Source: Cellulosimicrobium funkei (GTDB lineage: Bacteria > Actinomycetota > Actinomycetes > Actinomycetales > Cellulomonadaceae). From it: a stretch of 64,000 bases of DNA. The stretch spans positions 186,001 through 250,000 of the forward strand of contig NZ_SOZH01000007.1 in assembly GCF_004519295.1 (NCBI RefSeq). Direction: 5' to 3'. How positions within the stretch are numbered: position 1 is the stretch's first letter; each line of letters starts with the position of its first letter. Positions 17,634 to 25,973 of this stretch are shown piece after piece. A model generated the notes under the pieces. The model was given only the letters and a program-made list of their open reading frames with translations. It did no database searches and was not told where the DNA came from. The position numbers and the translations under genes were made by a program.

Positions 17634-20213
17634 TCAGCCCGTGACAACTCCGTCGCGCACGGTCAGGGTACCCCCTTCGAACCGCTGGGTCGTCGTCCCG
17701 CCGGTCGTCACGGCCTCGGCGACCGGAACTCCGAGACGACCCGCGTAGCCTCCCCGGTCCGACCAGCCGCGAGCGACCGCCGCCGGCACGAGGAGAGCGC
17801 CCGTCGTCGGCGTCCACGCGACCTGCGCACCTGACGAGAACGAGCTGTACCCACCGGCGCGCCCGGCGTAGTTGACCGGCTCGGAGACCGGGTAGCCCGG
17901 CCCGCGGGTCCCTCCGGCAGCACGCCACCGGTCACGGATCGCCCCCCACACGGTGTAGGTCGCGCCCGACGGGGCGGAGACCGTCGTCACGCCGGCGGCC
18001 AGGTCGATCTCCCACCCGCTGCCGTCCGCGGTCCGCTTCTGGTCCGTGGTGGGGTAGCCGAGGCCGTTCACGCCGCCGCGCCCGTACCAGTAGTGCCGTA
18101 CCGGGCCGTGGATCACGTGCGCACCGGTCGACGCCGTGGCGAGGATGGTGCCGCCGCCCTCGAACTCGGCGAACGTCCCGACGCCGTCCCCCACCGGTCC
18201 CTCGGACCGCGTGGGGTAGCCGAGGAGACCCGTGGCTCCCCCGCTGCGCCACCACGCGGCGCGGACACCGCCGGTCAGCGTCCTGGCCCCGGTGGTCGGG
18301 GTCCACAGGACGGAGCCCCCCTTCTCGAACTCCACGAAGAGACCTCTGCCGTCCCCGACCGGGGACTGCGTCCGGTTCGGGTACCCGAGGGTTCCCGTCG
18401 CACCGCCCGTCCGCCACCACTCCGAGCGGAGCGCCCCCGAGATCGCGGCGGTGCCCGTGGTCGGCGTCGACAGGAGCGAGCCGGTGCTCTCGAACTCGAT
18501 GAAGACTCCGCGGCCGTCCCCGACGAACCGCTGGGAGGTCGTGGGGTAGCCGAGCCAGCCCGTCGCGCCGCCCTCGCGCCACCAGCCCCGGCGGAGGTCA
18601 CCGCCGATGGCCTGGCTCCCGGTCTGCGGGCTCCAGACGACGCTCGCGTCGGCGCTGAACTCCTGCGCGCGCCCTCGCCGGTCGCCGACGTCGAACTCGA
18701 AGCTCCGCGGGAACCCCATGCCGGTGAACCCCGACCCGGCGAGCCAGCCCGGTCGGATGCGCGGCGAGATCGAGTGCACCCCCACGCCGGGCTCGTACGT
18801 CGCGCTGAACCCGTTCGTGAAGTACGCGGCCGACCCCGTACCGACGTCGGACTCGAGCTGGCCCACGTCGCCCCACGTGCGGCCGAGCGCCTGCCAGTTG
18901 CTCCAGATCTGCGTCTTGGCCGCGCCGGTCAGCTCGCCGACCCGATTCCGGAGCCACGGGAGGATCGAGTACCCGGCGTTGCCCGGGCAGGACGTGTACG
19001 CGACGTCCCGGTGCGCCAGGATCCGGTAGATCCGCACCCCCGTACCCGGTGAGAAGCGGGAGGTGGAGTGCCCAGGGGTCACGTAGGTCGAGACCTCCCA
19101 CGGGTCGAACAGGTAGGACCCGCCCAGCCGCCACGCGATGATCCGGGCGACCGACTCGCGCAGCGCAGCCGACGGCGCGACGGAGGAGTAGTCGCCCATC
19201 ATCGAGACGCCGAACGTGCCGGAGTTGAACCCGCCCGCGTGCGCGGCGACCGTCGCCATCGTCAGTCCGCCGAAGCGGCCCTCGAAGATCTGCCCGTACT
19301 GGTCGACGAGCACGTTGTAGCCGATGTCGCCCCAGCCTCGCGACTGGGCGTGGTAGGCGTAGATCCCGCGCACGATCCCCGGCGACTGGGCAGGGGTGTA
19401 GCTGTTGGACCCGGCGGTGTGGTGCAGGACGGCGGCCACCGTCGTCTGCGCGTACTGGGGGGTCCACGTCATGAGTGCCGGGTCGGCGCCCCACTGGGCC
19501 CGCGAGATCACGGTCGGGGGCGCAGGCGCGGTCCCCGTCCGCAGCGGGCCTGCCAGGGCGGCCGAGCGGCCTGCGCTGCTCCCCCGGGACCCGACCAGCT
19601 GCACGCCGGGAGCCTGGGCACCGAGCTGCTTGTCGACGTCGGTGACGTCGGTCGAGATCGCCGCGACGTCGAGGCCTTCCGCCATCGGGCCGTCAGGCCC
19701 CCACGCGCGCACCTCGACGCGAGCGGCCCCGCCGGTGAACCACGGGTCGGTGCCGCCGCCGTCGCCGTCGGGGTCCTGCTCCGGCTCCAGCGCCGTCCAC
19801 TCCGACCACTCGTCGTCCGCACCCTGGGCCCGGACCTCGACCCGGTCCGGCGACACGGTGCCCTTCCACGTCACCCCGACGATGGTCGCGCCGTCGACGT
19901 CGACCGCCCGTGCGGGGACCGCTCCGAGCACCGGTGCGTCCTGTGCCGCGGCCACCTCGGCCGAGACCTGCGCGTCCGGTGCGGCAGGCTCGTCGGCCGG
20001 CACGACCGGCGCGTCGCCGAGGTCGAACGCCGCGACGTCGGTGCTCGCGTCCTGCTGCGCGTCGACCGCGGGGTGCGTCACGTCACCCGGGACGGCCACG
20101 GTGACGTTCGGTGCCGGGCCCTGCGCCGTCGGCGCCGCCGACGCGGCGCCAGCCGTCGTGGGTACGCACAACGCGGCGCACAGCACCGCCCCTGCCGTCC
20201 TTGCTGCCAGCAT
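17634..20213 (-). CDS. Secreted N-acetylmuramoyl-L-alanine amidase with LGFP repeats
   Basis: The protein of 859 residues has a Sec signal peptide (cut near AGAASAA), a beta-rich stretch, then a PGRP/Amidase_2 domain at about 235-400. The zinc ligands visible are His in VLHHTAGSN, His in LAHRDVAY and Cys in SCPGN. It would cut the bond between muramic acid and the stem peptide. The C-terminal half holds seven LGFP-type repeats built on GGATGxLGYP and VGDGRGxFxEFE, which I know as wall-anchoring modules in corynebacterial proteins. The last repeats are more diverged. TAGACT at 20259-20264 is a likely -10. Confidence 0.92.
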   Translation of the reverse strand: MLAARTAGAVLCAALCVPTTAGAASAAPTAQGPAPNVTVAVPGDVTHPAVDAQQDASTDVAAFDLGDAPVVPADEPAAPDAQVSAEVAAAQDAPVLGAVPARAVDVDGATIVGVTWKGTVSPDRVEVRAQGADDEWSEWTALEPEQDPDGDGGGTDPWFTGGAARVEVRAWGPDGPMAEGLDVAAISTDVTDVDKQLGAQAPGVQLVGSRGSSAGRSAALAGPLRTGTAPAPPTVISRAQWGADPALMTWTPQYAQTTVAAVLHHTAGSNSYTPAQSPGIVRGIYAYHAQSRGWGDIGYNVLVDQYGQIFEGRFGGLTMATVAAHAGGFNSGTFGVSMMGDYSSVAPSAALRESVARIIAWRLGGSYLFDPWEVSTYVTPGHSTSRFSPGTGVRIYRILAHRDVAYTSCPGNAGYSILPWLRNRVGELTGAAKTQIWSNWQALGRTWGDVGQLESDVGTGSAAYFTNGFSATYEPGVGVHSISPRIRPGWLAGSGFTGMGFPRSFEFDVGDRRGRAQEFSADASVVWSPQTGSQAIGGDLRRGWWREGGATGWLGYPTTSQRFVGDGRGVFIEFESTGSLLSTPTTGTAAISGALRSEWWRTGGATGTLGYPNRTQSPVGDGRGLFVEFEKGGSVLWTPTTGARTLTGGVRAAWWRSGGATGLLGYPTRSEGPVGDGVGTFAEFEGGGTILATASTGAHVIHGPVRHYWYGRGGVNGLGYPTTDQKRTADGSGWEIDLAAGVTTVSAPSGATYTVWGAIRDRWRAAGGTRGPGYPVSEPVNYAGRAGGYSSFSSGAQVAWTPTTGALLVPAAVARGWSDRGGYAGRLGVPVAEAVTTGGTTTQRFEGGTLTVRDGVVTG

Positions 20214-20258
20214 TCCGTTACCTGCCCCTTCGGCGGACGCCGTGTCCTGCCCCTCGGC

Positions 20259-20264
20259 AGTCTA
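20259..20264 (-). promoter_or_regulatory. Predicted -10 of the amidase gene
   Basis: TAGACT on the minus strand would start RNA near 20252. The leader contains GGGGCAGG twice, once directly before the start codon area, which may be a small regulatory repeat. Confidence 0.4.
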
Positions 20265-20304
20265 GGCAGCGCCCCGCGTCTCCGCAGGTCGGGAGCGGTG
20301 CCGG

Positions 20305-21369
20305 TCAGTCGATGCCCGGATCCCCGTGGTAGTGGCCGAGACGACGCTTGGCGACGACCGCGAGGCCGGCCGCACCCCCGGCGGTCATCAGGTCGGCCAC
20401 GGTGAAGAGCAGCCGGGATACCGTCGCGTAGGCCACCGCGGCGGGCGTCCCGACGAGGGGTGCCAGCGCGGCCACGATGACCAGCTCCCTGACGCCGGCA
20501 CCGGAGGGCAGGATGAACGCGAACAGGCCGGCGAGCATCGCGAGCGCCATCACGCCGGCGCACAGCAACCACACCGACGGACCCACCTCGGCGCTCGAGC
20601 GCGCCAGGAGCCAGAGGTGGGCACCGCTGCACAGGTACGAGCCGAGAGCCCAGGCCAGGGAGGCCAGCACGGTGCGGTAGGAGACCGGGTGGTCGGGGCG
20701 CGGGCGGCGCAGGATCTTGAACCCGAAGCGCGCGGCGGCCGTGAGGATGCGCGGGTGCAGGCAGATCAGCGCGACCGGCAGCATGAGGTAGAGCCAGTAG
20801 AGCCAGGAGAGGTCGCCGTTCTCGCGCACGATCTCCGGGACGGCGAGGGCTCCCGCGAGCAGGGCCGCCACGATCGTCACGGCGATCGAGAAGAGCGTCC
20901 CCGCGAAGACGCGCGCCCGCGCCAGCCCGGCCTTGCGGCCCAGCTCGAGCTGGAGCACGTAGGCCCAGACGGATCCCGGCAGGTACTTGCCGAGCTGCCC
21001 CACGAGGAAGACCTGAGCGCCGCGCCCGGGTCCGATCGGCTTGCCCAGGTCGTCGACGAGGACCTGCCAGCTCATCGTCGCGCACCCGATCGACGCGACG
21101 ACAGCGACCAGCGAGAGGACGATGGACCAGGGAGAGATGTCGCGCAGGTACGGCAGCACCTCGTCCCAGTTGGTCCACAGGTAGAAGACGGCCGCCCCGA
21201 CCACCGTCGCCAGGAGCACGTACCGCGCGACGTTGAGGATCTTGTCGCGCGCCCGCGGCTCGGCGGCGGGCGCGCCGTCCTGCGCGGGTGCGGCCGGCGG
21301 GGCCGGCTCCGTCGACGGGTTCTCCGGCGCGAGCTCGGACACGTGCTCGCGGTCCAGGGCGTCCTCCAT
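20305..21369 (-). CDS. Lysylphosphatidylglycerol synthase-type/UPF0104 flippase-like membrane protein
   Basis: The protein of 354 residues has an acidic Pro/Ala-rich cytoplasmic N-terminus of about 45 residues followed by 8-9 membrane helices. It carries family blocks such as FLVGQLGKYLPGSVWAYVLQLELGRKAGL and FILPSGAGVRELVIVAAL. These match the integral membrane part of MprF/AglD-like proteins, which move or modify lipid-linked compounds. There is no catalytic cytosolic LPG-synthase domain, so a flippase-like role is more likely than aminoacyl transfer. Its ATG overlaps the stop of the LpxA-like gene (ATGA), so the two are coupled and may act on one lipid. Confidence 0.8.
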   Translation of the reverse strand: MEDALDREHVSELAPENPSTEPAPPAAPAQDGAPAAEPRARDKILNVARYVLLATVVGAAVFYLWTNWDEVLPYLRDISPWSIVLSLVAVVASIGCATMSWQVLVDDLGKPIGPGRGAQVFLVGQLGKYLPGSVWAYVLQLELGRKAGLARARVFAGTLFSIAVTIVAALLAGALAVPEIVRENGDLSWLYWLYLMLPVALICLHPRILTAAARFGFKILRRPRPDHPVSYRTVLASLAWALGSYLCSGAHLWLLARSSAEVGPSVWLLCAGVMALAMLAGLFAFILPSGAGVRELVIVAALAPLVGTPAAVAYATVSRLLFTVADLMTAGGAAGLAVVAKRRLGHYHGDPGID

Positions 21370-22136
21370 CAGACCGCCTCCCGAATCTCGCGGGCCGCCC
21401 GCTCGAGCGACGACCGCACCGGTCGGGTCGGCGCCGCCGCACGCCATGCCGCGCGGTCCGCGGCGATCGCGTCGAGGCCTGCCGCGTCGTCCAGCAGGAG
21501 GTCGCCGTCCGCGTAGCGCGACGCGAGGAGGTCCGCCACCTCGGGCGCGGCTCCAGCCCTGCTCAGGCCGACGGCGTTCACCCCGTGCAGGCGCGGCGGC
21601 ACGCCGAACACCTTCGTCCACGGGGGGACGTCCCCCGTCAGCGCCGTGCCCATGCCGACCATCGCACCGGGGCCGATCACGCGGCGCTGGTGCACGACCG
21701 CGTTCATCCCCAGGGTCGCGCGGGACCCGATCGTGCAGTGACCACCCACGCTCACGCCCGCGGAGACGGTCACGTCGTCGCCGAGCTGGACGTCGTGGGC
21801 GAGGTACGCGCCGTTGAGGAGCCAGCACCGGGCGCCGACGACAGTGCGCCGCGCGCTGCCCTGGTGGATCACGACGCGCTCGCGCAGGACCGAGTCCGCA
21901 CCGATCTCGACACCCTGGTGCTCGAGGTCGCCCGTCCAGGCGGTGTTCTGTCGCAGGGACGCGATCTCCGGCGGCGCACCCACGCTCGCCCCCGCCCCGA
22001 TCCACACCCTGTCGCCCACGCGCAGCGGGCCGAACAGGGTGACGTACGGGCCGAGCGCCACGTCGGCGCCGAGCTCCACGCCTGGTCCGACGTACGCCGT
22101 CGGATGGATGCGGGGATGTCCCTGGTGGGTGGTCAC
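21369..22136 (-). CDS. LpxA-like left-handed beta-helix acyltransferase
   Basis: The protein of 255 residues is made of hexapeptide repeats (VGPGVELGADVALGP and so on) with an alpha-helical C-terminus, the layout of UDP-GlcNAc acyltransferase LpxA. It keeps LpxA landmarks: AHD with catalytic-type His114, GGH with His133, VHQ with His149, DVPPW and GVNAVGLSRAG. One LpxA histidine position reads Tyr111. LpxA normally starts lipid A synthesis in Gram-negative bacteria, so its use here must be different, perhaps acylating a nucleotide amino sugar. AAGGAG precedes GTG 22136. It is divergent from the aminotransferase and dehydrogenase genes and coupled to the flippase-like gene. Confidence 0.8.
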   Translation of the reverse strand: MTTHQGHPRIHPTAYVGPGVELGADVALGPYVTLFGPLRVGDRVWIGAGASVGAPPEIASLRQNTAWTGDLEHQGVEIGADSVLRERVVIHQGSARRTVVGARCWLLNGAYLAHDVQLGDDVTVSAGVSVGGHCTIGSRATLGMNAVVHQRRVIGPGAMVGMGTALTGDVPPWTKVFGVPPRLHGVNAVGLSRAGAAPEVADLLASRYADGDLLLDDAAGLDAIAADRAAWRAAAPTRPVRSSLERAAREIREAV

Positions 22137-22245
22137 GGTACTCCTTCAGAACGAGGTCGCCGACGAGAATCCCCCTGGCGCCTCAGGACTCGTGCACTGC
22201 GTCGAGGGGCCGTTGGTCCGTCCCCAGCAGCGTCGTACGGGTGAC

Positions 22246-22251
22246 TAGGAT
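22246..22251 (+). promoter_or_regulatory. Predicted -10 of the aminotransferase-dehydrogenase operon
   Basis: TAGGAT lies in the 250-base divergent region (22137-22386). Transcription from about 22258 would give a leader of about 130 bases, long for this window. I see no other clear element in the gap. Confidence 0.3.
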
Positions 22252-22386
22252 GGGGCGGACGGCAACTGACCCGGGTGATTCTACCCAGGAGCCGGGGGGC
22301 ACCGACGTAGGCGCCCCACGCATCGCGCACCCGGTGACGTCTGAGCGTCGACGCCCGTAGAGGACCGTGGAAAGTAGGCATGATCG

Positions 22387-23487
22387 ATGATTCCGATTTC
22401 CGTCGTGCGGCTCAGCCCCCAGGCAGAGGAGCTCGCCGTCGACGTCATCCGCTCGGGCACGATCGCCCAGGGCCCCAAGGTCGCCGAGTTCGAGCGGCGC
22501 TTCGCCGAGCTCGTCGGGGCTGAGCACGCCGTCGCCGTGAACAACGGGACGACCTCGCTCGTGGCCTCGCTGCAGGTCCTCGACCTGCAGCCGGGGGACG
22601 AGGTCGTCACGAGCCCGTTCACCTTCGTCGCGACGCTCAACGCGATCCTCGAGGCCGGGGCGACGGCGCGGTTCGGCGACATCTCCACGGACGACTTCAA
22701 CCTGACCCCCGAGTCGGCGCGCGCCGCGGTGACGGACCGCACCAAGGTCCTCATGCCGGTGCACCTGTACGGCCAGACGGCGGACATGACCGGTCTGGGC
22801 GCGCTCGCCGAGGAGCGCGGGCTGCGCATCGTGGAGGACGCGGCGCAGGCGCACGGCGCGACGTTCGAGGGCCGCGGGGCCGGGACGTTCGGCCTGGGCA
22901 GCTTCTCGTTCTACGCCACCAAGAACCTCACCACCGGTGAGGGCGGGATGATCACGACGAACGACGCGGACCTCGCCGACCGGCTGCGGGTCCTGCGCAA
23001 CCAGGGGATGCGCCAGCGCTACCAGTACGAGGTCGCCGGCCACAACTACCGCATGACCGACCTGCAGGCGGCGCTCGTCCTGCCGCAGCTCGACTCCTAC
23101 GGCGACAACCTCACCAAGCGGCGGGCGAACGCGGCACGGCTCACCGAGCTGCTCGGCGACGTCGACGGGCTCGTCCTGCCCCAGCAGCTCCCGGGGCGCG
23201 AGCACGTGTGGCACCAGTACACCGTCCTGCTCCCCGAGGAGCGCGCGGAGCACCGCGAGAGCATCATCGAGCGCCTGCGCGACGAGCACGGCGTGGGCAG
23301 CGGCGTGTACTACCCGAAGACGGTCTACGACTACGACTGCTACCGCGACCGCGAGGACGTCGTCATCGGTGACGCCCCCGTGGCGGACGCCGTCGTCCGT
23401 CGTTGTCTCTCGATCCCGGTGCACGCGTACCTCTCCTCGGAGGACGTCGAGACGATCGCCGACTCGCTCCGGAAGGTCCTCGCCTGA
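22387..23487 (+). CDS. DegT/DnrJ/EryC1-type sugar-nucleotide aminotransferase (WbpE/GnnB-like)
   Basis: This 366-residue PLP enzyme would transfer an amino group from glutamate to a keto sugar nucleotide. Landmarks are VNNGTTSLVASL, DEVVTSPFTFVAT, PVHLYGQ, VEDAAQAHGA (Asp151 against the pyridine) and SFYATKNLTTGEGG with the Schiff-base Lys179. The pattern fits DegT enzymes paired with a Gfo/Idh dehydrogenase for 3-amination of UDP-GlcNAc derivatives. It is coupled to the next gene by a TGATG overlap. Exact substrate cannot be read from sequence. Confidence 0.87.
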   Translation: MIPISVVRLSPQAEELAVDVIRSGTIAQGPKVAEFERRFAELVGAEHAVAVNNGTTSLVASLQVLDLQPGDEVVTSPFTFVATLNAILEAGATARFGDISTDDFNLTPESARAAVTDRTKVLMPVHLYGQTADMTGLGALAEERGLRIVEDAAQAHGATFEGRGAGTFGLGSFSFYATKNLTTGEGGMITTNDADLADRLRVLRNQGMRQRYQYEVAGHNYRMTDLQAALVLPQLDSYGDNLTKRRANAARLTELLGDVDGLVLPQQLPGREHVWHQYTVLLPEERAEHRESIIERLRDEHGVGSGVYYPKTVYDYDCYRDREDVVIGDAPVADAVVRRCLSIPVHAYLSSEDVETIADSLRKVLA

Positions 23488-24473
23488 TGGCGGCGCCGAA
23501 GCTCGCCCTCGTAGGCGCGGGCTCGATGGGGCAGAACCACGCCCGCGTGATCGCCGCCTCTCCGCGTGCCGAGCTCGCGCTGGTGGTCGACCCGCACGAG
23601 CAGACGGGCCGCGCCGTCGCGGAGCGCTTCGGGGCCCGCTGGGCGCCGGACACCGACGGCCTCGCCGGCGTGGACGCGGTGGTGGTCGCCGCCTCGACGG
23701 AGTACCACTACGACATCGCCAAGAACGTCATCGAGGCGGGCCGTCCGCTCCTCGTGGAGAAGCCCGTCTGCCCCTCGCTGGAGCAGACCGAGGAGATCCT
23801 CGCGGCCTCCCTCGCGGCCGACGTCCCCCTGATGTGCGGCCTCCTCGAGCGGTACAACGCCGCCGTGATGGTCGCGCTGTCGATGGTCGAGCAGCCGCAC
23901 CTGATCCGCGCCGAGCGGCACTCGCCGTACGCGCCCCGGATCAAGACCGGTGTGGCGTGGGACCTCCTCGTGCACGACGTCGACCTGGTGTCGCGGTTCT
24001 TCGGGAACGCCGATCCTCGGTCCCTCTCGGTCGAGGTGGGCCACTTCAGCCCGCAGTCGGCGCCGGGTGCGGAGGACGTGATCGAGACGTCCATGCGGTT
24101 CGACGGCGGCGGGATCGCGACGGTCTCCGCGAGCCGGATCGGCCAGCGCAAGGTCCGGACGCTCGTCATCCAGGAGCTCGACCGCATGATCGAGGTCGAC
24201 CTGCTGCGGCGCGGAGTCACCGCGTACCGCCACACCACGATCGAGGAGGCGCGGGACGGCGGCCCCGGGTTCCGTCAGGCGACGGAGATGGAGGTGCCGG
24301 AGATCGTCGGTGCCGAGCCCCTGGTCACCCAGCTCAACCGTTTCCTCGACCTCGTCGAGGGCACGGCCGACGCCGAGGAGGAGCGCCGCTCGATCCTGCC
24401 CTCGCACCGGATCGTCTCCCGGGCGCTGCAGGCGAAGGCGGACGCCGCCACCGAGGCGGCACTTCAGGCCTGA
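23487..24473 (+). CDS. Gfo/Idh/MocA-type NAD(P)-dependent sugar oxidoreductase (WbpB/GnnA-like)
   Basis: The 328-residue protein has an N-terminal Rossmann fold with GAGSMG at 10-15, the EKP motif at 91-93 in LLVEKPVCPS, and a C-terminal domain containing WDLLVHDVDLVSRFFG with the usual Asp-xx-His-type catalytic neighbourhood. It would oxidise a hydroxyl of a sugar nucleotide to a ketone for the aminotransferase encoded just before it. The ATG overlaps the previous stop (TGATG), so both are made together. A simple inositol-type dehydrogenase is the alternative, less likely given the partner. Confidence 0.84.
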   Translation: MAAPKLALVGAGSMGQNHARVIAASPRAELALVVDPHEQTGRAVAERFGARWAPDTDGLAGVDAVVVAASTEYHYDIAKNVIEAGRPLLVEKPVCPSLEQTEEILAASLAADVPLMCGLLERYNAAVMVALSMVEQPHLIRAERHSPYAPRIKTGVAWDLLVHDVDLVSRFFGNADPRSLSVEVGHFSPQSAPGAEDVIETSMRFDGGGIATVSASRIGQRKVRTLVIQELDRMIEVDLLRRGVTAYRHTTIEEARDGGPGFRQATEMEVPEIVGAEPLVTQLNRFLDLVEGTADAEEERRSILPSHRIVSRALQAKADAATEAALQA

Positions 24474-24489
24474 CCGGTCTCCTGACGCG

Positions 24490-24532
24490 CGAGAGGGGCG
24501 CACTCACACGCGGTGTGAGTGCGCCCCTCTCG
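24490..24532. terminator. Perfect 20-bp hairpin, bidirectional terminator
   Basis: The 20 bases at 24490-24509 are perfectly complementary to 24513-24532, with a 3-base GCG loop. It stands 16 bases after the dehydrogenase stop and 21 bases past the end of the convergent acetyltransferase gene. The stem is the strongest in the window. It can end transcripts from both sides. Confidence 0.85.
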
Positions 24533-24553
24533 TGTACGCAGGCCCGTGTCGCG

Positions 24554-24994
24554 TCAGCCCTGCGTGAACTCCGGGACGCCGTCAGGGCCGAACGCGACCG
24601 AGGCGACGCGACGCGCCGGGACGCCCGCGACCACGGTCCGGGCAGGGACGTCCTTGGTGACCACCGCTCCCGCGCCGATCACCGCCTCGTCCCCGATCGT
24701 GACTCCCATGTTGATGACCGCCCCCGCGCCGACGAAGACGCGGTCCCCGATCGTCACGGGCGCCCGGTCCACGGTCGGGTGGCGACGTCCGCTGACGCAG
24801 CGCCGTGCCGACGAGTGGGTGTAGATCTGGACGCCCGACGAGATGTCGCAGCCCTCCCCGATGGTGAGCCCACCGGAGCCGTCGATCACCGTGAACGCGC
24901 CGATCCACGTGCCCTGGCCGATGGTCGGCTCCCCGACGATCCACGCGAGCGGGTTGTACGGGTTGGCGGGCAGGCCGGCCCGGTCCTCGGCCAA
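24554..24994 (-). CDS. Hexapeptide-repeat O/N-acetyltransferase (WbpD/WlbB-like)
   Basis: A left-handed beta-helix protein of about 146 residues with clear hexapeptide rungs: IGQGTWIGAFTVID, LTIGEGCDISSGVQIYTHSS, VTIGDRVFVGAGAVINMGVTIGDEAVIGAGAVV and VPARTVVAGVPARRV. THSS with its histidine matches the acetyl-CoA site of sugar acetyltransferases. It would acetylate an amino sugar nucleotide. No ATG fits. TTG 24994 is preferred, with GGGGG 6 bases upstream, and it overlaps the epimerase stop codon; CTG 25000 is possible. Translational coupling to the epimerase is likely. Confidence 0.8.
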   Translation of the reverse strand: MAEDRAGLPANPYNPLAWIVGEPTIGQGTWIGAFTVIDGSGGLTIGEGCDISSGVQIYTHSSARRCVSGRRHPTVDRAPVTIGDRVFVGAGAVINMGVTIGDEAVIGAGAVVTKDVPARTVVAGVPARRVASVAFGPDGVPEFTQG

Positions 24995-24996
24995 GG

Positions 24997-25929
24997 TCAG
25001 CCCCCGATGCGGATGAGCTCGGTCATGCCGTCCTTGACGTTGATGGTCGGCTCGAAGCCGAGCACGTCCTTCGCGCGCGTGGTGTCTGCGGCACGGCGGC
25101 TCACGAGGACGTCGCGCGGGTTGAAGATCGGCTCCACGTCGGCGCCGACAGCGTCGATCAGGATGCGGGCGAGGTCCGCGATGGACGTGTCGATGCCCGT
25201 CCCGACGTTCACCGGCACGTTGTCCTTCTCCGCCTCCATGGCGAGCACCACGGACCGCGCGATGTCGTGGACGTGGATGAAGTCCATCGACTGCTCGCCC
25301 TTGCCGTCGATGACGGGCGGCTCGCCGTTGCGGATGCGGTTCACGAAGTGGTTGATCACCGACGTGTAGTAGGCGGTGGTCTTCTGGCCCGGTCCGTAGA
25401 CGTTGAAGAACCGGAGCGCGATCCACGACAGCCCCGCGCGGCGCTGGTAGTACCCGAGCAGGTCCTCACCGGTGCGCTTCGAGATGCAGTAGGGCGTGAG
25501 CGGCGAGAGCGTGTCGTCCTCGTGCATGGGGAGCTTCTCGGGGTCGCCGTAGACCGACGCGCTCGACGCGAAGACGAGCCGCTTCACGCCGTGGTCGGCC
25601 GCCGCAGCGAAGACGTTGTGCTCGCCGATGGTGTTGATCTCCATCGACTCGTACGGGTCGGCCTGGCTCTTGTTGATCGAGACGGCGGCGAGGTGCACCA
25701 CGTGGCTCGCACCCTTCATCGCCGCGTGGACCGCCCCGCCGTAGCGGATGTCCTGGTCGATGAGCTCGACGTTGCCCCGCTCGGCGAGACGCGCGACCGC
25801 GTCGCGGTCGCCGCGGAACATGTTGTCGAAGATGCGCACGTCGTAGCCCTTGTCGAGAAGCTGCGAGACGACGTGCAGGCCGATGAACCCGGCACCGCCG
25901 GTGACGAAGGCCGTGCGGTTTTCAGACAT
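24997..25929 (-). CDS. NAD-dependent epimerase/dehydratase of sugar nucleotides
   Basis: The extended short-chain dehydrogenase of 310 residues has the NAD motif GGAGFIG at 11-17, ASSASVYGDP, the catalytic pair Tyr147 and Lys151 (YCISK), FFNVYGPGQ and DFIHVHDIAR. It resembles UDP-glucose/UDP-GlcNAc 4-epimerases more than RmlB, because the Asp-Glu dehydratase pair is absent. It sits between an aminotransferase and an acetyltransferase on the same strand, so it probably prepares a sugar nucleotide for amination and acetylation. Substrate unknown. Confidence 0.86.
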   Translation of the reverse strand: MSENRTAFVTGGAGFIGLHVVSQLLDKGYDVRIFDNMFRGDRDAVARLAERGNVELIDQDIRYGGAVHAAMKGASHVVHLAAVSINKSQADPYESMEINTIGEHNVFAAAADHGVKRLVFASSASVYGDPEKLPMHEDDTLSPLTPYCISKRTGEDLLGYYQRRAGLSWIALRFFNVYGPGQKTTAYYTSVINHFVNRIRNGEPPVIDGKGEQSMDFIHVHDIARSVVLAMEAEKDNVPVNVGTGIDTSIADLARILIDAVGADVEPIFNPRDVLVSRRAADTTRAKDVLGFEPTINVKDGMTELIRIGG

Positions 25930-25973
25930 GGATGAAGAGCTCCCTCAGTGGCGGTGGTTCGGTGGGCTTCTGG

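Noticed and set aside
17660-18720. Tandem DNA repeat array as a mobile or recombination element
   Set aside because: The periodicity is explained by LGFP protein repeats of the amidase gene.
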